A stretch of 35,388 nucleotides of DNA from Coriobacteriales bacterium (lineage in GTDB: Bacteria > Actinomycetota > Coriobacteriia > Coriobacteriales > Atopobiaceae), in NCBI GenBank assembly GCA_030533135.1, contig JAUNJR010000006.1:1-35388 (forward strand), written 5' to 3'. Each line of letters starts with the position of its first letter. Positions within the stretch are counted from its first letter, which is position 1. The notes under the pieces were generated by a model. The model did no database searches. It was not told the DNA's origin and saw only the letters and a list, made by a program, of their open reading frames with translations. A program made the translations under genes and the position numbers. This document shows positions 1 to 7,364 of this stretch, piece by piece.

Positions 1-55
1 AAAAGCGCCCCGTTGCAGGGGCGCCGTAAGGTTCTGGCGGAGAGCTGGGGATTCG
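1..55. repeat. 55-bp direct repeat, left copy (truncated tRNA-Ser 3' end plus terminator)
   Basis: This block is identical to 175-229. Read on the minus strand, it holds the 3' end of the tRNA-Ser(GCU) gene from inside the T-loop to CCA, followed by that gene's terminator (stem 5-11 with 18-24). The rest of the tRNA is missing here, so this copy is a non-functional fragment. Duplication of a tRNA 3' end starting in the T-loop is what site-specific integration at tRNA genes leaves behind; whether that happened here is inference. The repeat may extend left of the window. Confidence 0.9.
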
Positions 56-166
56 CCGCGTTGCCTGCGGCAACGCTCGACGGCCTCCGCGCCTGACGGC
101 GCTCCGGCCCGGCACATGCCGCTGGCATGTGCCGCCCTCGCGGGTTCGAATCCCCTGCGGCGGCCA
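54..166 (+). other. Structured tRNA-like insert between the two repeat copies
   Basis: The segment contains three consecutive hairpins: 58-76 (8-bp arms, loop TGC), 82-109 (GGCC and GCGCC arms, loop TGAC) and 111-133 (10-bp arms, loop GCT). These are followed by a T-loop-like GGG-TTCGAAT-CCC at 142-154. Bases 54-60 can pair with 156-162 (one G-U pair), leaving a G and CCA at 163-166. The order resembles acceptor, D, anticodon, long variable and T arms. However, the presumed anticodon loop has only four bases, the first hairpin overlaps the acceptor strand, and the T-stem has only three good pairs. It is best read as a tRNA-derived or tRNA-mimicking relic; a functional tRNA is not supported. 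Confidence 0.35.
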
Positions 167-174
167 CGTAAAAC

Positions 175-198
175 AAAAGCGCCCCGTTGCAGGGGCGC
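175..198 (-). terminator. Rho-independent terminator of tRNA-Ser
   Basis: GCGCCCC at 179-185 pairs with GGGGCGC at 192-198. On the minus strand the stem is followed directly by TTTT. An identical terminator sits at 1-24 in the left repeat copy. Confidence 0.8.
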
Positions 199-229
199 CG
201 TAAGGTTCTGGCGGAGAGCTGGGGATTCG
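175..229. repeat. 55-bp direct repeat, right copy (part of intact tRNA-Ser)
   Basis: This copy is identical to 1-55. It belongs to the complete tRNA-Ser gene and its terminator on the minus strand, so it is probably the original, with the left copy as the duplicate. The two copies enclose 119 bp of unrelated sequence. Confidence 0.9.
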
Positions 230-299
230 AACCCCAGATAGGATTGAGTCCTATACTCGCTTAGCAGGCGAGCACCTTCGGCCTCTCGGTCAGCTCTCC
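209..299 (-). tRNA. tRNA-Ser, anticodon GCU (reads AGC/AGU)
   Basis: On the minus strand the gene starts GGAGAGC and ends with the matching acceptor strand, discriminator G and encoded CCA. The anticodon loop carries GCT (plus strand 'ttagcag' at 261-267). A long variable arm (TAGGACT-CAA-TCCTA type) identifies a class II serine tRNA. The T-loop TTCGAAT is intact. Upstream on the minus strand a TATCAT hexamer (313-318) could be a -10 element, but no good -35 is seen. The terminator follows within a few bases. Confidence 0.95.
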
Positions 300-350
300 G
301 TAGGTGATTTGCAATGATACCGCACATCGACCGTTTCGCGGGGGACAATT

Positions 351-1349
351 TCAAACAAGCACGCCATCTGACACAACCACATCATCTCTGTGTGCTCGCA
401 GCGTCTCCCACGAGAAGCGCGAAACGAGATTGACGGCGCTGATCGGCTCTCCTACCTCGGCAAATCCAACTGCCGATGCAAGCATTCCCAACAACGGCTC
501 CGGCCGACCAAACCGTTCGCGTAATGCACCCATATCCAAATCACGTTCACGTTTGGAGAGCCGTCTGCCATCGGGGGCAATGAGCAGGGGCACGTGCCCA
601 AATTCTGGAGCCTTGCGGCCCAGCTCGTTTGCAAGCCAGATTTGGCGTGCGGCAGAGCCCAAGAGATCGCGACCACGAACGACCTGAGTCACGCCCATCT
701 CCGTGTCGTCCACCACCACCGCAAGTTGGTATGCAATGACGCCATCGCTACGACACAGCAAAAAGTCGCCGCAGTCACAGGCAAGAGTTTCCTGCTGCCA
801 GCCGTAACCGAGGTCAAAAAAGCGGATAGTACCGTCTTGGTCATCAGCGTCGGGCACTGCGATGCGCGTCGAGGGTGGCCGTCGCAGGCTTCTTTCGGCA
901 ATTTCCTCTGGCGTTAGCCCACGGCATGTGCCTTGGTAAATGTAGGTGCCGTCAGATGCATGCGGCGCTGTGGCAGCGTGTAGCTCGGCACGCGTGCAAA
1001 AACACGGGTAGGTAAGGCCACGGTCGTCCAGCACTGCAAGGGCTGCCGCATAGGCCTCACTGCGGTCACTCTGGTAGTATGGGCCCTCGTCCCAGTCAAG
1101 CCCAAGCCACTGCAGGTCTTCCATGAGGAGTGTCGCGGCAGCACGATTGTGAGCCCGTGGATCAAGGTCCTCTACGCGCATGATCATCCGGCCACCAGCC
1201 GACCGGGCGGACAACCAGGCCATGAGACACGAGAAAACGTTGCCGAGGTGCATGCGACCAGAAGGCGTTGGCGCAAAGCGGCCGACGACGGGGCGCGTGT
1301 CTTGGGCGTCCTGCAGGTGTTGGTTGGTTGTCTGTCTCGAGGTGTCCAT
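351..1349 (-). CDS. gluQ: Glutamyl-Q tRNA(Asp) synthetase (GluQRS)
   Basis: This shortened glutamyl-tRNA synthetase paralogue activates glutamate and attaches it to queuosine at position 34 of tRNA-Asp. With the chosen start it has 332 residues, as expected for a protein that lacks the anticodon-binding domain of GltX. Class I signatures are visible: PTPSGRMHLGN (about residues 28-37, HIGH-like) and RRLSKRERD (about 262-270, KMSKS-like). A zinc site typical of the family is formed by C116, C118, a Tyr near 136-138 and C142. The start is uncertain: an in-frame ATG at 1391 adds 14 residues, and neither start has a strong ribosome binding site. The gene stands alone, divergent from dnaX. Confidence 0.93.
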   Translation of the reverse strand: MDTSRQTTNQHLQDAQDTRPVVGRFAPTPSGRMHLGNVFSCLMAWLSARSAGGRMIMRVEDLDPRAHNRAAATLLMEDLQWLGLDWDEGPYYQSDRSEAYAAALAVLDDRGLTYPCFCTRAELHAATAPHASDGTYIYQGTCRGLTPEEIAERSLRRPPSTRIAVPDADDQDGTIRFFDLGYGWQQETLACDCGDFLLCRSDGVIAYQLAVVVDDTEMGVTQVVRGRDLLGSAARQIWLANELGRKAPEFGHVPLLIAPDGRRLSKRERDLDMGALRERFGRPEPLLGMLASAVGFAEVGEPISAVNLVSRFSWETLRAHRDDVVVSDGVLV

Positions 1350-1492
1350 AGGACGTATGGTAGCGCCAAACCATCGGCGCGCGATGCGCATTGCGTTGAT
1401 TTACCGACGGCCTGTGCTACCTGTAAAGGCCGTGCGATTACTTGCCAAAATGTCCAAAAGGACCCCCTCAGTCGCGCTGCTTTGAGCCTGTC

Positions 1493-1502
1493 GTATACTT
1501 GA
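1493..1502 (+). promoter_or_regulatory. Candidate promoter element upstream of dnaX
   Basis: GTATACTTGA includes a good -10 hexamer (TATACT) 45 bases before the dnaX start. No convincing -35 is seen. The same ten bases occur at 32981-32990, at nearly the same distance from another gene start. A small hairpin (GCGGG-ATGA-CCCGC, about 1517-1530) lies in the leader. Confidence 0.4.
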
Positions 1503-1544
1503 CTCCGTGACTGTGAGCGGGATGACCCGCTGGACGGAGGCTCC

Positions 1545-3827
1545 ATGGAATCGCTCTATAGAAAGTATCGCCCCCAGACGTTTGACGACGTTGTCGGCCA
1601 AAAACATGTGGTGGCTACGCTGCGTCGTGCCGTGCTTGAGGGGCGCACGAGCCATGCGTACCTGTTCTGCGGACCTCGCGGCACAGGCAAGACCACCATG
1701 GCGCGCCTGCTGGCAAAGGCGCTTTTGTGCGAGCAGGGTGCGGGCCATCTTCCTGATGGCACCTGCGAGGACTGCCGCCTCATTGCTTCGGGTGAGCATC
1801 CGGATGTCTATGAGCTGGACGCAGCAAGCAACACCGGCGTGGACAACGTCCGCGAGGAAATCATCAATCGCGTGAGCTATGCGCCAGTACGCGGCAGCTA
1901 CAAGATCTATATCATCGACGAGGTTCACATGCTGACCCCGGCGGCGTTCAATGCGCTGCTCAAGACGCTTGAAGAGCCCCCTGAGCACGTGGTCTTTGTC
2001 ATGTGCACTACCGACCCGCAGAAGGTTCTGGAGACGATCCTCTCGCGTGTTCAGCGCTTTGACTTCCGTCCCATCAGCAACGACGAGTTGCTGGGGCGCT
2101 TGATCTACGTATGCCAGCAGGAGGGCTTCACGTTTGATCGTGAGGCGCTGGACCTCGTGGTGCTGCACGCTCGTGGCGGCCTGCGTGACGCCCTGTCTGA
2201 CCTCGAGCGTCTTGCGACATACACCAGTGGCGCCATCACGCTCGATGCTGCGCAGGACCTACTGGGAGAAGTGCCCGCCTCAACCCTGTCGGAGGTGACG
2301 CAGGCGCTGGCAGCCCGTGACGTCCCGCGTCTGTTTGCCGAGGTAGCGGGCTTGGTTGAGTCTGGCCGTGATTTGCTGCAGTTCACCCGTGAGCTGTGTG
2401 CGCACCTGCGTGACGCCTATGTCGTGGCAGCGGTGGGGGAGCGCCCGGGTGTGGTGTCAGCTCAGGGAGACGCTCTGGCTCGCCTGGGGGCAGAGTCTCG
2501 GGCCTTTGGCTCACCTGAACGAATCTCCCGGGCAATGATGGTGCTGGGCGATGCCTCGAGCGAGATGCGCACGGCTCCCAACCAGCGGTTGGTGCTCGAG
2601 CTTGCCTTTACGCGCATCGCGCATCCCGAGAGCGAGCTCACCCTTGAGGCACTGGCTGAGCGCATTGCCGTGCTGGAAAGGCAGCTTGCTCGCCTGAAGG
2701 CTGGTGACATCCCGATTCCTGCGCCCCCAGCGCCACAGCAAGCTCCACAGGCAGCGCCTGCGGTAAAACCAACGCCCGCGCCAGTTCGCGAGAAACCTAA
2801 GCCAGCCGCGCCAGTACAAACACGACAGCAGCCCCAGGTGCAGCCTGCGCCACAGCCAACAGCGCAGCGGGCGCCTGAACCGAGGCACGACCCACAACCC
2901 GTCGCACCGCAGTCTACAAGGCCATCTGCCCCTGCGCCTGCAGCCTCGCAGGCTGGTGCTGCAGTCACTGACCCCGGTGATCTGCAGCGGCGTTGGCGCC
3001 AGGTGTGCGACGACTTGCTGACAAACATGCCTTCACGCGGGTCGCTTCTTATGAGCTCGAGCATTGTCTCGGATGATGGTCAGGCGCTTGTGATTGCGTT
3101 GCCCAAGGGTTCGACGTTTGCTGCCAGGATGCTCGAGCGCACGGACGTGCGCGAGGCTATCGCCCCTGTCGTGGCACGTGCCTTTGGCCGTCGAAAGCTT
3201 ATGTATACCGAGGGTGGCTCGAAACCGGCAGAGGCAAGGCGAGAGGCGCAGCCCACAGCGCCCGTAACCACTCCCGCTCCCATGCCAGCGCCAGCCCCAC
3301 AACCGAAGCCGGCTCCACAGCAGGTTCCGGTGCAGCGTCAGGCCCCAGCGCCGGCCCCTGCACCAAAGCCGACGCCGCAGCCAGCTCCGCAACCAGTTCC
3401 GCAGCCGATGCCAAGCTATCCCATGCCGTGGGACGAACCGCCTTATGAAGAGGTGCCCTACGGCGATGCCGACGCAGCACCCTACGAGGAAGACGAATAC
3501 TTTGCTCCGTCGCCGTTGCCTGAGCTGCCGACGCCCCAGCCGACATCGCGTATTGCTACGCCGGTACGACAGGAGGCACCGCAGGTTGTGCCCGCACCTG
3601 TGCCGGTACCAGCCCCCGCGCCAAAGCCCGCGCCAAAACCCCAGCCCCAGTCGGCGCCACAGCGCGCTCAAGTACCTCAGCCAGAGGAGCCGAGTCAACC
3701 CCCACAGAGTCCGTCCCAAACCCCGACCAGTGAGGAAGAGGCAAGGATTATGGACATGCTGAGCAGCGTCTTTGGGCCTGGGGTAACCTTCAGCAAGTTT
3801 TCTGCGCCTCCCGCAGGCACTGACTAA
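1545..3827 (+). CDS. dnaX: DNA polymerase III subunit gamma/tau
   Basis: This is the clamp-loader ATPase subunit that loads the beta clamp and, in its long tau form, couples polymerase and helicase at the fork. The AAA+ core is clear: Walker A GPRGTGKT (residues 43-50), a zinc module with C62, C74 and C77, and Walker B IIDEVHML near 130. The usual second zinc cysteine is Asp71, and the sensor motif reads SRV in place of SRC. The protein has 760 residues. Two long Pro/Ala/Gln-rich linkers (about 390-475 and 565-735) flank a folded tau-like segment near 485-560. A GGAGG ribosome binding site precedes the ATG. No A-rich slippery site was seen, so a programmed frameshift product is not supported. 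It heads the classic dnaX-ybaB-recR order. Confidence 0.98.
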   Translation: MESLYRKYRPQTFDDVVGQKHVVATLRRAVLEGRTSHAYLFCGPRGTGKTTMARLLAKALLCEQGAGHLPDGTCEDCRLIASGEHPDVYELDAASNTGVDNVREEIINRVSYAPVRGSYKIYIIDEVHMLTPAAFNALLKTLEEPPEHVVFVMCTTDPQKVLETILSRVQRFDFRPISNDELLGRLIYVCQQEGFTFDREALDLVVLHARGGLRDALSDLERLATYTSGAITLDAAQDLLGEVPASTLSEVTQALAARDVPRLFAEVAGLVESGRDLLQFTRELCAHLRDAYVVAAVGERPGVVSAQGDALARLGAESRAFGSPERISRAMMVLGDASSEMRTAPNQRLVLELAFTRIAHPESELTLEALAERIAVLERQLARLKAGDIPIPAPPAPQQAPQAAPAVKPTPAPVREKPKPAAPVQTRQQPQVQPAPQPTAQRAPEPRHDPQPVAPQSTRPSAPAPAASQAGAAVTDPGDLQRRWRQVCDDLLTNMPSRGSLLMSSSIVSDDGQALVIALPKGSTFAARMLERTDVREAIAPVVARAFGRRKLMYTEGGSKPAEARREAQPTAPVTTPAPMPAPAPQPKPAPQQVPVQRQAPAPAPAPKPTPQPAPQPVPQPMPSYPMPWDEPPYEEVPYGDADAAPYEEDEYFAPSPLPELPTPQPTSRIATPVRQEAPQVVPAPVPVPAPAPKPAPKPQPQSAPQRAQVPQPEEPSQPPQSPSQTPTSEEEARIMDMLSSVFGPGVTFSKFSAPPAGTD

Positions 3828-3857
3828 CAGATTCAATCCGATCAAAGGAGAGCACCC

Positions 3858-4184
3858 ATGGCTATGAACATGCAGCAACTGGCACGACAGGCACGCAAGA
3901 TGCAGGAACAGCTTGCCGAGGCCCAAGAGCATCTCAAGGAGCTTGAGGTAAGCGCCTCAGCAGGCGGCGGAATGGTGAAGGTCACCGCTTCGGGTGATGG
4001 CGTCATCACCTCCATCACCATCGATCCCGACGCACTCGATCCTGAGGACGTCGAGCTTATTCAGGACAGCATCCTTGCCGCTGTCAACGAGGCGCTCTCC
4101 TCTGCACAGGACCTCGCCAACCGCCAGGTCGGCGCCATTACCGGTGGTTTGGGCATGGGCATGGGTATCCCGGGGATGTTTTAA
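3858..4184 (+). CDS. ybaB: YbaB/EbfC family nucleoid-associated protein
   Basis: This small DNA-binding protein of 108 residues is of standard family length. An N-terminal basic and amphipathic helix (residues 5-35, rich in Gln, Lys and Glu) precedes the GGGMVKVTASGDG core and the segment ITIDPDAL, both typical of the family. The C-terminus is Gly/Met-rich. A good AAAGGAG ribosome binding site lies before the ATG. It sits between dnaX and recR, its conserved place in many bacteria, and its stop codon abuts the recR start, so the two are almost certainly cotranscribed. The family is linked to nucleoid organisation and recombination. Confidence 0.95.
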   Translation: MAMNMQQLARQARKMQEQLAEAQEHLKELEVSASAGGGMVKVTASGDGVITSITIDPDALDPEDVELIQDSILAAVNEALSSAQDLANRQVGAITGGLGMGMGIPGMF

Positions 4185-4790
4185 GTGGAAGCGCTTAACG
4201 ACGGCCGCGCCCTGCAGCGCCTACTTGATGAACTGGGCCGCTTACCAGGCATTGGCCCGAAGTCTGCTCAGCGCATTGCGTACTACCTTCTTGAGGCGGA
4301 TGCCGAGGAGGCGCGTCGGCTCTCCAATGCCATCCTTGAGGTAAAGCGGCAGGTGCACTTCTGTCCGGTCTGCTTTAGCTATGCCACTCGTGATACCTGT
4401 GACGTGTGCGCCGACGGGACGCGGGATCGTACGACCGTCTGTGTCGTGTCGGAGCCGCGCGACGTTTCGGCAATCGAGCGCACGGGCGCCTACCACGGCT
4501 TGTACCACGTCTTGGGTGGCGTCATAAGTCCCATGGACAAGATTGGCCCTGAGCAGCTGCACGTACGCGAGCTGCTCCAGCGACTGGCTTCGGGGGAGCT
4601 GCAGGAGGTCATCTTGGCAACCAACCCTGATGTGGAGGGAGAGACCACGGCGACGTATCTTGCGCGAACCATCCGTCCGCTCGGTGTGACGGTTACCCGT
4701 CTGGCAAGTGGCCTGCCCGTGGGTGGTGACCTCGAGTACGCTGACGAGGTGACGCTTGGCCGGGCCATCGAGGCGCGTCGCGAGCTGTAG
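4185..4790 (+). CDS. recR: Recombination mediator RecR
   Basis: RecR works with RecF and RecO to load RecA onto gaps in single-stranded DNA. At 201 residues it has the full family layout: an N-terminal helix-hairpin-helix ([14 protein letters not shown], 17-30), a C4 zinc finger (C60, C63, C72, C75) and a Toprim domain starting at [10 protein letters not shown] and containing ATNPDVEGE. The start is a GTG directly after the ybaB stop codon, which implies translational coupling. A C-terminal [12 protein letters not shown] motif is also typical. Confidence 0.97.
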   Translation: MEALNDGRALQRLLDELGRLPGIGPKSAQRIAYYLLEADAEEARRLSNAILEVKRQVHFCPVCFSYATRDTCDVCADGTRDRTTVCVVSEPRDVSAIERTGAYHGLYHVLGGVISPMDKIGPEQLHVRELLQRLASGELQEVILATNPDVEGETTATYLARTIRPLGVTVTRLASGLPVGGDLEYADEVTLGRAIEARREL

Positions 4791-4846
4791 ATGGCGGCGG
4801 GGCTTTGGCTGCGTGCAGACCGCCCCTAACTTCAGATGCTTTCTCT

Positions 4847-4875
4847 ACAACGCCGGGCACTAGGTCTGGCGTTGT
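4847..4875 (+). other. Stem-loop downstream of recR
   Basis: ACAACGCC pairs perfectly with GGCGTTGT across a 13-base loop. Only a short run of T follows, so it may be a weak terminator or a 3' stabilising hairpin of the dnaX-ybaB-recR message. Nothing else recognisable lies between recR and the tRNA-Asp promoter. Confidence 0.5.
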
Positions 4876-4922
4876 CCATTTGGTGGCCTACAACAACCCT
4901 TCAAAATTTCTCAAAATAGTAC

Positions 4923-4952
4923 TGGACAAAGCTACCCACACCTGTGTAGAAT
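4923..4952 (+). promoter_or_regulatory. Promoter of tRNA-Asp
   Basis: TGGACA (4923-4928) and TAGAAT (4947-4952) are separated by 18 bases and each differs from the sigma-70 consensus at one or two positions. The expected start site falls about 10 bases before the mature tRNA 5' end. This is the best promoter in the window. Confidence 0.75.
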
Positions 4953-4969
4953 AACTTTTGCACGAACAC

Positions 4970-5046
<77 letters not shown>

Positions 5047-5057
5047 TTGCACTCTTC

Positions 5058-5078
5058 GGCCCCGTCAGGGGCCTTTTT
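5058..5078 (+). terminator. Rho-independent terminator of tRNA-Asp
   Basis: GGCCCC-GTCA-GGGGCC is followed by five T residues, 11 bases after the tRNA. It shows that the next gene starts downstream of it. Confidence 0.9.
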
Positions 5079-5097
5079 CATATCTGGAGGTGCCCCC

Positions 5098-5781
5098 GTG
5101 AGTACCAAAGTCCCCCTTGCGGTCTTCGACCTGGACGGAACGCTGGTTGATGGTCAGTCGGGAGCGCTCATCTCGACGTATCTTCTCTCGCGGAATGTGG
5201 TCAATCCCATTGCGGCGACGCGTCTTGCGTGGTGGGGCGTACGCTACAAGCTGCATCTTCCCCAACGGCAGGAAGAGCCGCGCGAGGTCATCCTCACCGC
5301 GCTCAATCGCAAGCTTCCTGACGACATCCGCCAAACCATGCGCGACTTTCACGACGAGGTCATCGTTCCTCGCTATCGGCCCGAGGCAATCCCTGAGGTG
5401 CATCAGCGTAAGCAAGAAGGCTGCGTGACCCTGCTGGCATCAGCGACCTTTCATGAGGTGGCGGAACGCGCGTCGGAATACCTGGGCATGGATGGCTTCG
5501 TGGCTACCGAAATGGAGCAGGACGAAGAAGGCGTCTATACGGGGCTCGTCGAAGGGCCAGTTACCGAAGGGCGAGAAAAACTCAACGCAGTGGTCAAATG
5601 GGCTGATGAGCACCTTGGACGGGCTAATTGGTACATAGCCTACGCATATGGCGACCACGTGAGTGACATGTCACTGCTTGCCACTGCTCGACATGCCTTT
5701 GCCGTCAACCCAAGTTATTTAATGAAGTTGGCTGCACGGCATCGTAAATGGACGATACTGAAATGGAGAACTAGTTCATAG
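5098..5781 (+). CDS. HAD superfamily (subfamily IB, SerB-like) hydrolase
   Basis: This is a predicted magnesium-dependent phosphatase of 227 residues. HAD motif I is FDLDGT with nucleophile D11 and D13, motif II is S115 in LLASAT, motif III is probably K161, and motif IV is GDHVSD (D186, D190). The large insert between motifs I and II is the alpha-helical type I cap of the SerB/IB group. The substrate cannot be read from sequence; phosphoserine or a lipid-linked phosphate would be family possibilities. The GTG start follows a CTGGAGG ribosome binding site. A longer frame reaching back into the tRNA terminator is not plausible. Confidence 0.88.
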   Translation: MSTKVPLAVFDLDGTLVDGQSGALISTYLLSRNVVNPIAATRLAWWGVRYKLHLPQRQEEPREVILTALNRKLPDDIRQTMRDFHDEVIVPRYRPEAIPEVHQRKQEGCVTLLASATFHEVAERASEYLGMDGFVATEMEQDEEGVYTGLVEGPVTEGREKLNAVVKWADEHLGRANWYIAYAYGDHVSDMSLLATARHAFAVNPSYLMKLAARHRKWTILKWRTSS

Positions 5782-5793
5782 CAGTAGATTCTT

Positions 5794-5801
5794 GACGTTA
5801 T
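5794..5801. promoter_or_regulatory. ATAACGTC-type motif upstream of the Rrf2 gene
   Basis: GACGTTAT is the reverse complement of ATAACGTC, which also lies upstream of rubrerythrin at 7272-7279. It follows a TTGACG-like hexamer in the gap before the Rrf2 regulator. An operator role is only a guess. Confidence 0.2.
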
Positions 5802-5843
5802 GAGCTGGCTTCCTGCGCAATCGGCCTGGCGGAAGGGGACGCC

Positions 5844-6344
5844 ATGGAGATCTCAAGAAAGACCGACTACGCAATTCGCATGCTTGCAGAGCTCGTCCGA
5901 AGTAACGACGCTGTGATTTCTGTCCGTTACGCCGCCGAGAAGAACGGTGTGCCATACTCGTTTGCCCGTTCGATCCAGCATGATCTTGTGCAGGCGGGCA
6001 TAGTTGCAAGCGTTCGCGGTAGTCGTGGAGGCATGAAATTGGCAGTTGATCCTAGACGGACAACTGTGTGCCAAATTATCGAGGCAATACAGGGGCCAAT
6101 CTGTGTCGCGGAGTGCGATACTGGAGGGCCTGAAGAAGGCCCATGTCCCTTCCGGCAAAACTGCTCTTTCAGTGCGGTTTGGTGTGAAGCTGAACGTATG
6201 CTGCGGGATTACTTCGATGCGGTGACGCTGTACCAAATCGTCATCGAGGGACGTTGCCCTTATCCGAGGAATGGCCACGACTATGTGGTGCTGACTCCGG
6301 GAGAGCATGCCGCCCTTGCCGAAGGGACTCCAACAGAGGAGTAG
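5844..6344 (+). CDS. Rrf2 family transcriptional regulator with cysteine cluster
   Basis: This 166-residue regulator has an N-terminal winged helix (ISRKTDYAIRMLAELVRS..., then RSIQHDLVQAGIVASVRGSRGG as recognition helix and wing), typical of Rrf2/IscR/NsrR. The segment after residue 85 carries C87, C91, C101, C107 and C114. This resembles the loop that holds an iron-sulfur cluster in IscR and NsrR, although the spacing C91-C101-C107 matches neither exactly. It probably senses Fe-S status or redox/nitrosative stress. An AAGGGG ribosome binding site precedes the ATG. It is followed six bases later by the MutY-like gene, so the two are likely cotranscribed. Confidence 0.9.
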   Translation: MEISRKTDYAIRMLAELVRSNDAVISVRYAAEKNGVPYSFARSIQHDLVQAGIVASVRGSRGGMKLAVDPRRTTVCQIIEAIQGPICVAECDTGGPEEGPCPFRQNCSFSAVWCEAERMLRDYFDAVTLYQIVIEGRCPYPRNGHDYVVLTPGEHAALAEGTPTEE

Positions 6345-6350
6345 CTTCTG

Positions 6351-7268
6351 GTGGCACATCTTGATCATGTGGACAGCCCCCTGGGGACAGGGGTTGATGA
6401 CGTGCTGTCTTCACAGCTGGCGAGCTTTCGCGAACGCGTGCTTGAACGCGGGCGGGAGCTGTATCGCGATCTACCTTGGCGACGCTCGCGCGATCCCTAT
6501 GAGGTGTGGATCTCTGAGGTAATGCTCCAGCAGACGCAGGTAAGTCGCGTTGATGGTCGGTGGCAGCGTTGGATTGCGCGCTTTCCCTCAATTGATGCCC
6601 TTGCCGCGGCTTCGGCAGCTGAGGTACTGGAGGAATGGCAGGGGCTGGGGTACAACCGACGGGCGCTCTCGGTATGGAATGCGGCGCGGCAAGTCTCCGA
6701 GCAGGGTGGCGTCATGCCACGGGAGGTTACCGATTTGGTGGCGCTTCCAGGGATTGGGCCTGCAACGGCTGCGGGGATTAGAGCTTTTGCGTTCAATCTG
6801 CCCGGCGTGTACCTCGAGACCAACGTGCGTACGGTCTTCTTGCACGAGCTGTATCCCGAGGCACAAGGTGTGCCCGATCGTGAGCTGATTCCGCTTGTTG
6901 AGGCGTGCTGCCCCCAGGACGCACATGACCCGGATGATGATCCTCGCACGTGGTACTTCGCGCTGCTTGATTACGGCGCATGGCTCAAGCGGACCATTCC
7001 CAATCCGTCAAGACGTTCGGCTGGACATGTGCGGCAGACTCGCTTTGAGGGCTCCCATCGACAGAAGCGGGCCATGGTGGTTCGGGCGCTTCTTGCGCAT
7101 CAGGGAGAAGCGTCTGGCGTGAAGGCGGATGTGCTGGCGAAGGAGCTGACAGCACTCGAAAACACCGCAGGTAGAGCGGATATTTCTGAGCAGGATGTGA
7201 TTGCGCTGCTCGAAGAGCTGTCCAACGAAGGGTTTTGCTCCGTGAGCGACGGCGTTTGGTCAATCTAG
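6351..7268 (+). CDS. MutY-like HhH-GPD DNA glycosylase lacking the Fe-S cluster
   Basis: The N-terminal half matches adenine glycosylase MutY: PWR near 42-44, SEVMLQQTQVSRV with catalytic-type E56, GLGYNRRA near 98-105, and the helix-hairpin-helix LPGIGPATAAGI (132-143). Three features are atypical. The Asp expected after the hairpin is Glu156 (LETNVRTVF). The four-cysteine Fe-S loop that should follow is replaced by a basic stretch (about 213-240, NPSRRSAGHVRQ...). The MutT-like C-terminal 8-oxoG recognition domain is missing (305 residues against about 350). A base-excision role at mismatched adenines is the best guess. The GTG start has GAGGAG nine bases upstream. Confidence 0.85.
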   Translation: MAHLDHVDSPLGTGVDDVLSSQLASFRERVLERGRELYRDLPWRRSRDPYEVWISEVMLQQTQVSRVDGRWQRWIARFPSIDALAAASAAEVLEEWQGLGYNRRALSVWNAARQVSEQGGVMPREVTDLVALPGIGPATAAGIRAFAFNLPGVYLETNVRTVFLHELYPEAQGVPDRELIPLVEACCPQDAHDPDDDPRTWYFALLDYGAWLKRTIPNPSRRSAGHVRQTRFEGSHRQKRAMVVRALLAHQGEASGVKADVLAKELTALENTAGRADISEQDVIALLEELSNEGFCSVSDGVWSI

Positions 7269-7271
7269 GTA

Positions 7272-7279
7272 ATAACGTC
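7272..7279. promoter_or_regulatory. ATAACGTC motif upstream of rubrerythrin
   Basis: This eight-base motif is shared, inverted, with the Rrf2 upstream region (5794-5801), and its first seven bases with the PTS upstream region (10232). A TAAGAT hexamer at 7292-7297 may be the -10 of rubrerythrin. A small hairpin (CGCGCC-ATTCT-GGCGCG, 7323-7339) lies in the leader. Confidence 0.2.
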
Positions 7280-7364
7280 TTCGCTAGCGGGTAAGATGAT
7301 ACGAAGGCTGGGTGGTCCAGCGCGCGCCATTCTGGCGCGTTCAGCATAAGGGAGAGGAGAGCAC

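Noticed and set aside
54-166. Selenocysteine tRNA with a long variable arm
   Set aside because: No UCA anticodon in a seven-base loop, an overlapping first hairpin, and a three-pair T-stem.
1392-1544. SRP RNA (4.5S) gene upstream of dnaX
   Set aside because: The locus often carries it in other bacteria, but the conserved GGTCAGG and GGAAGCAGCC motifs are absent.
1545-3827. Programmed frameshift in dnaX giving a short gamma form
   Set aside because: No A-rich slippery heptamer with a downstream hairpin was seen.
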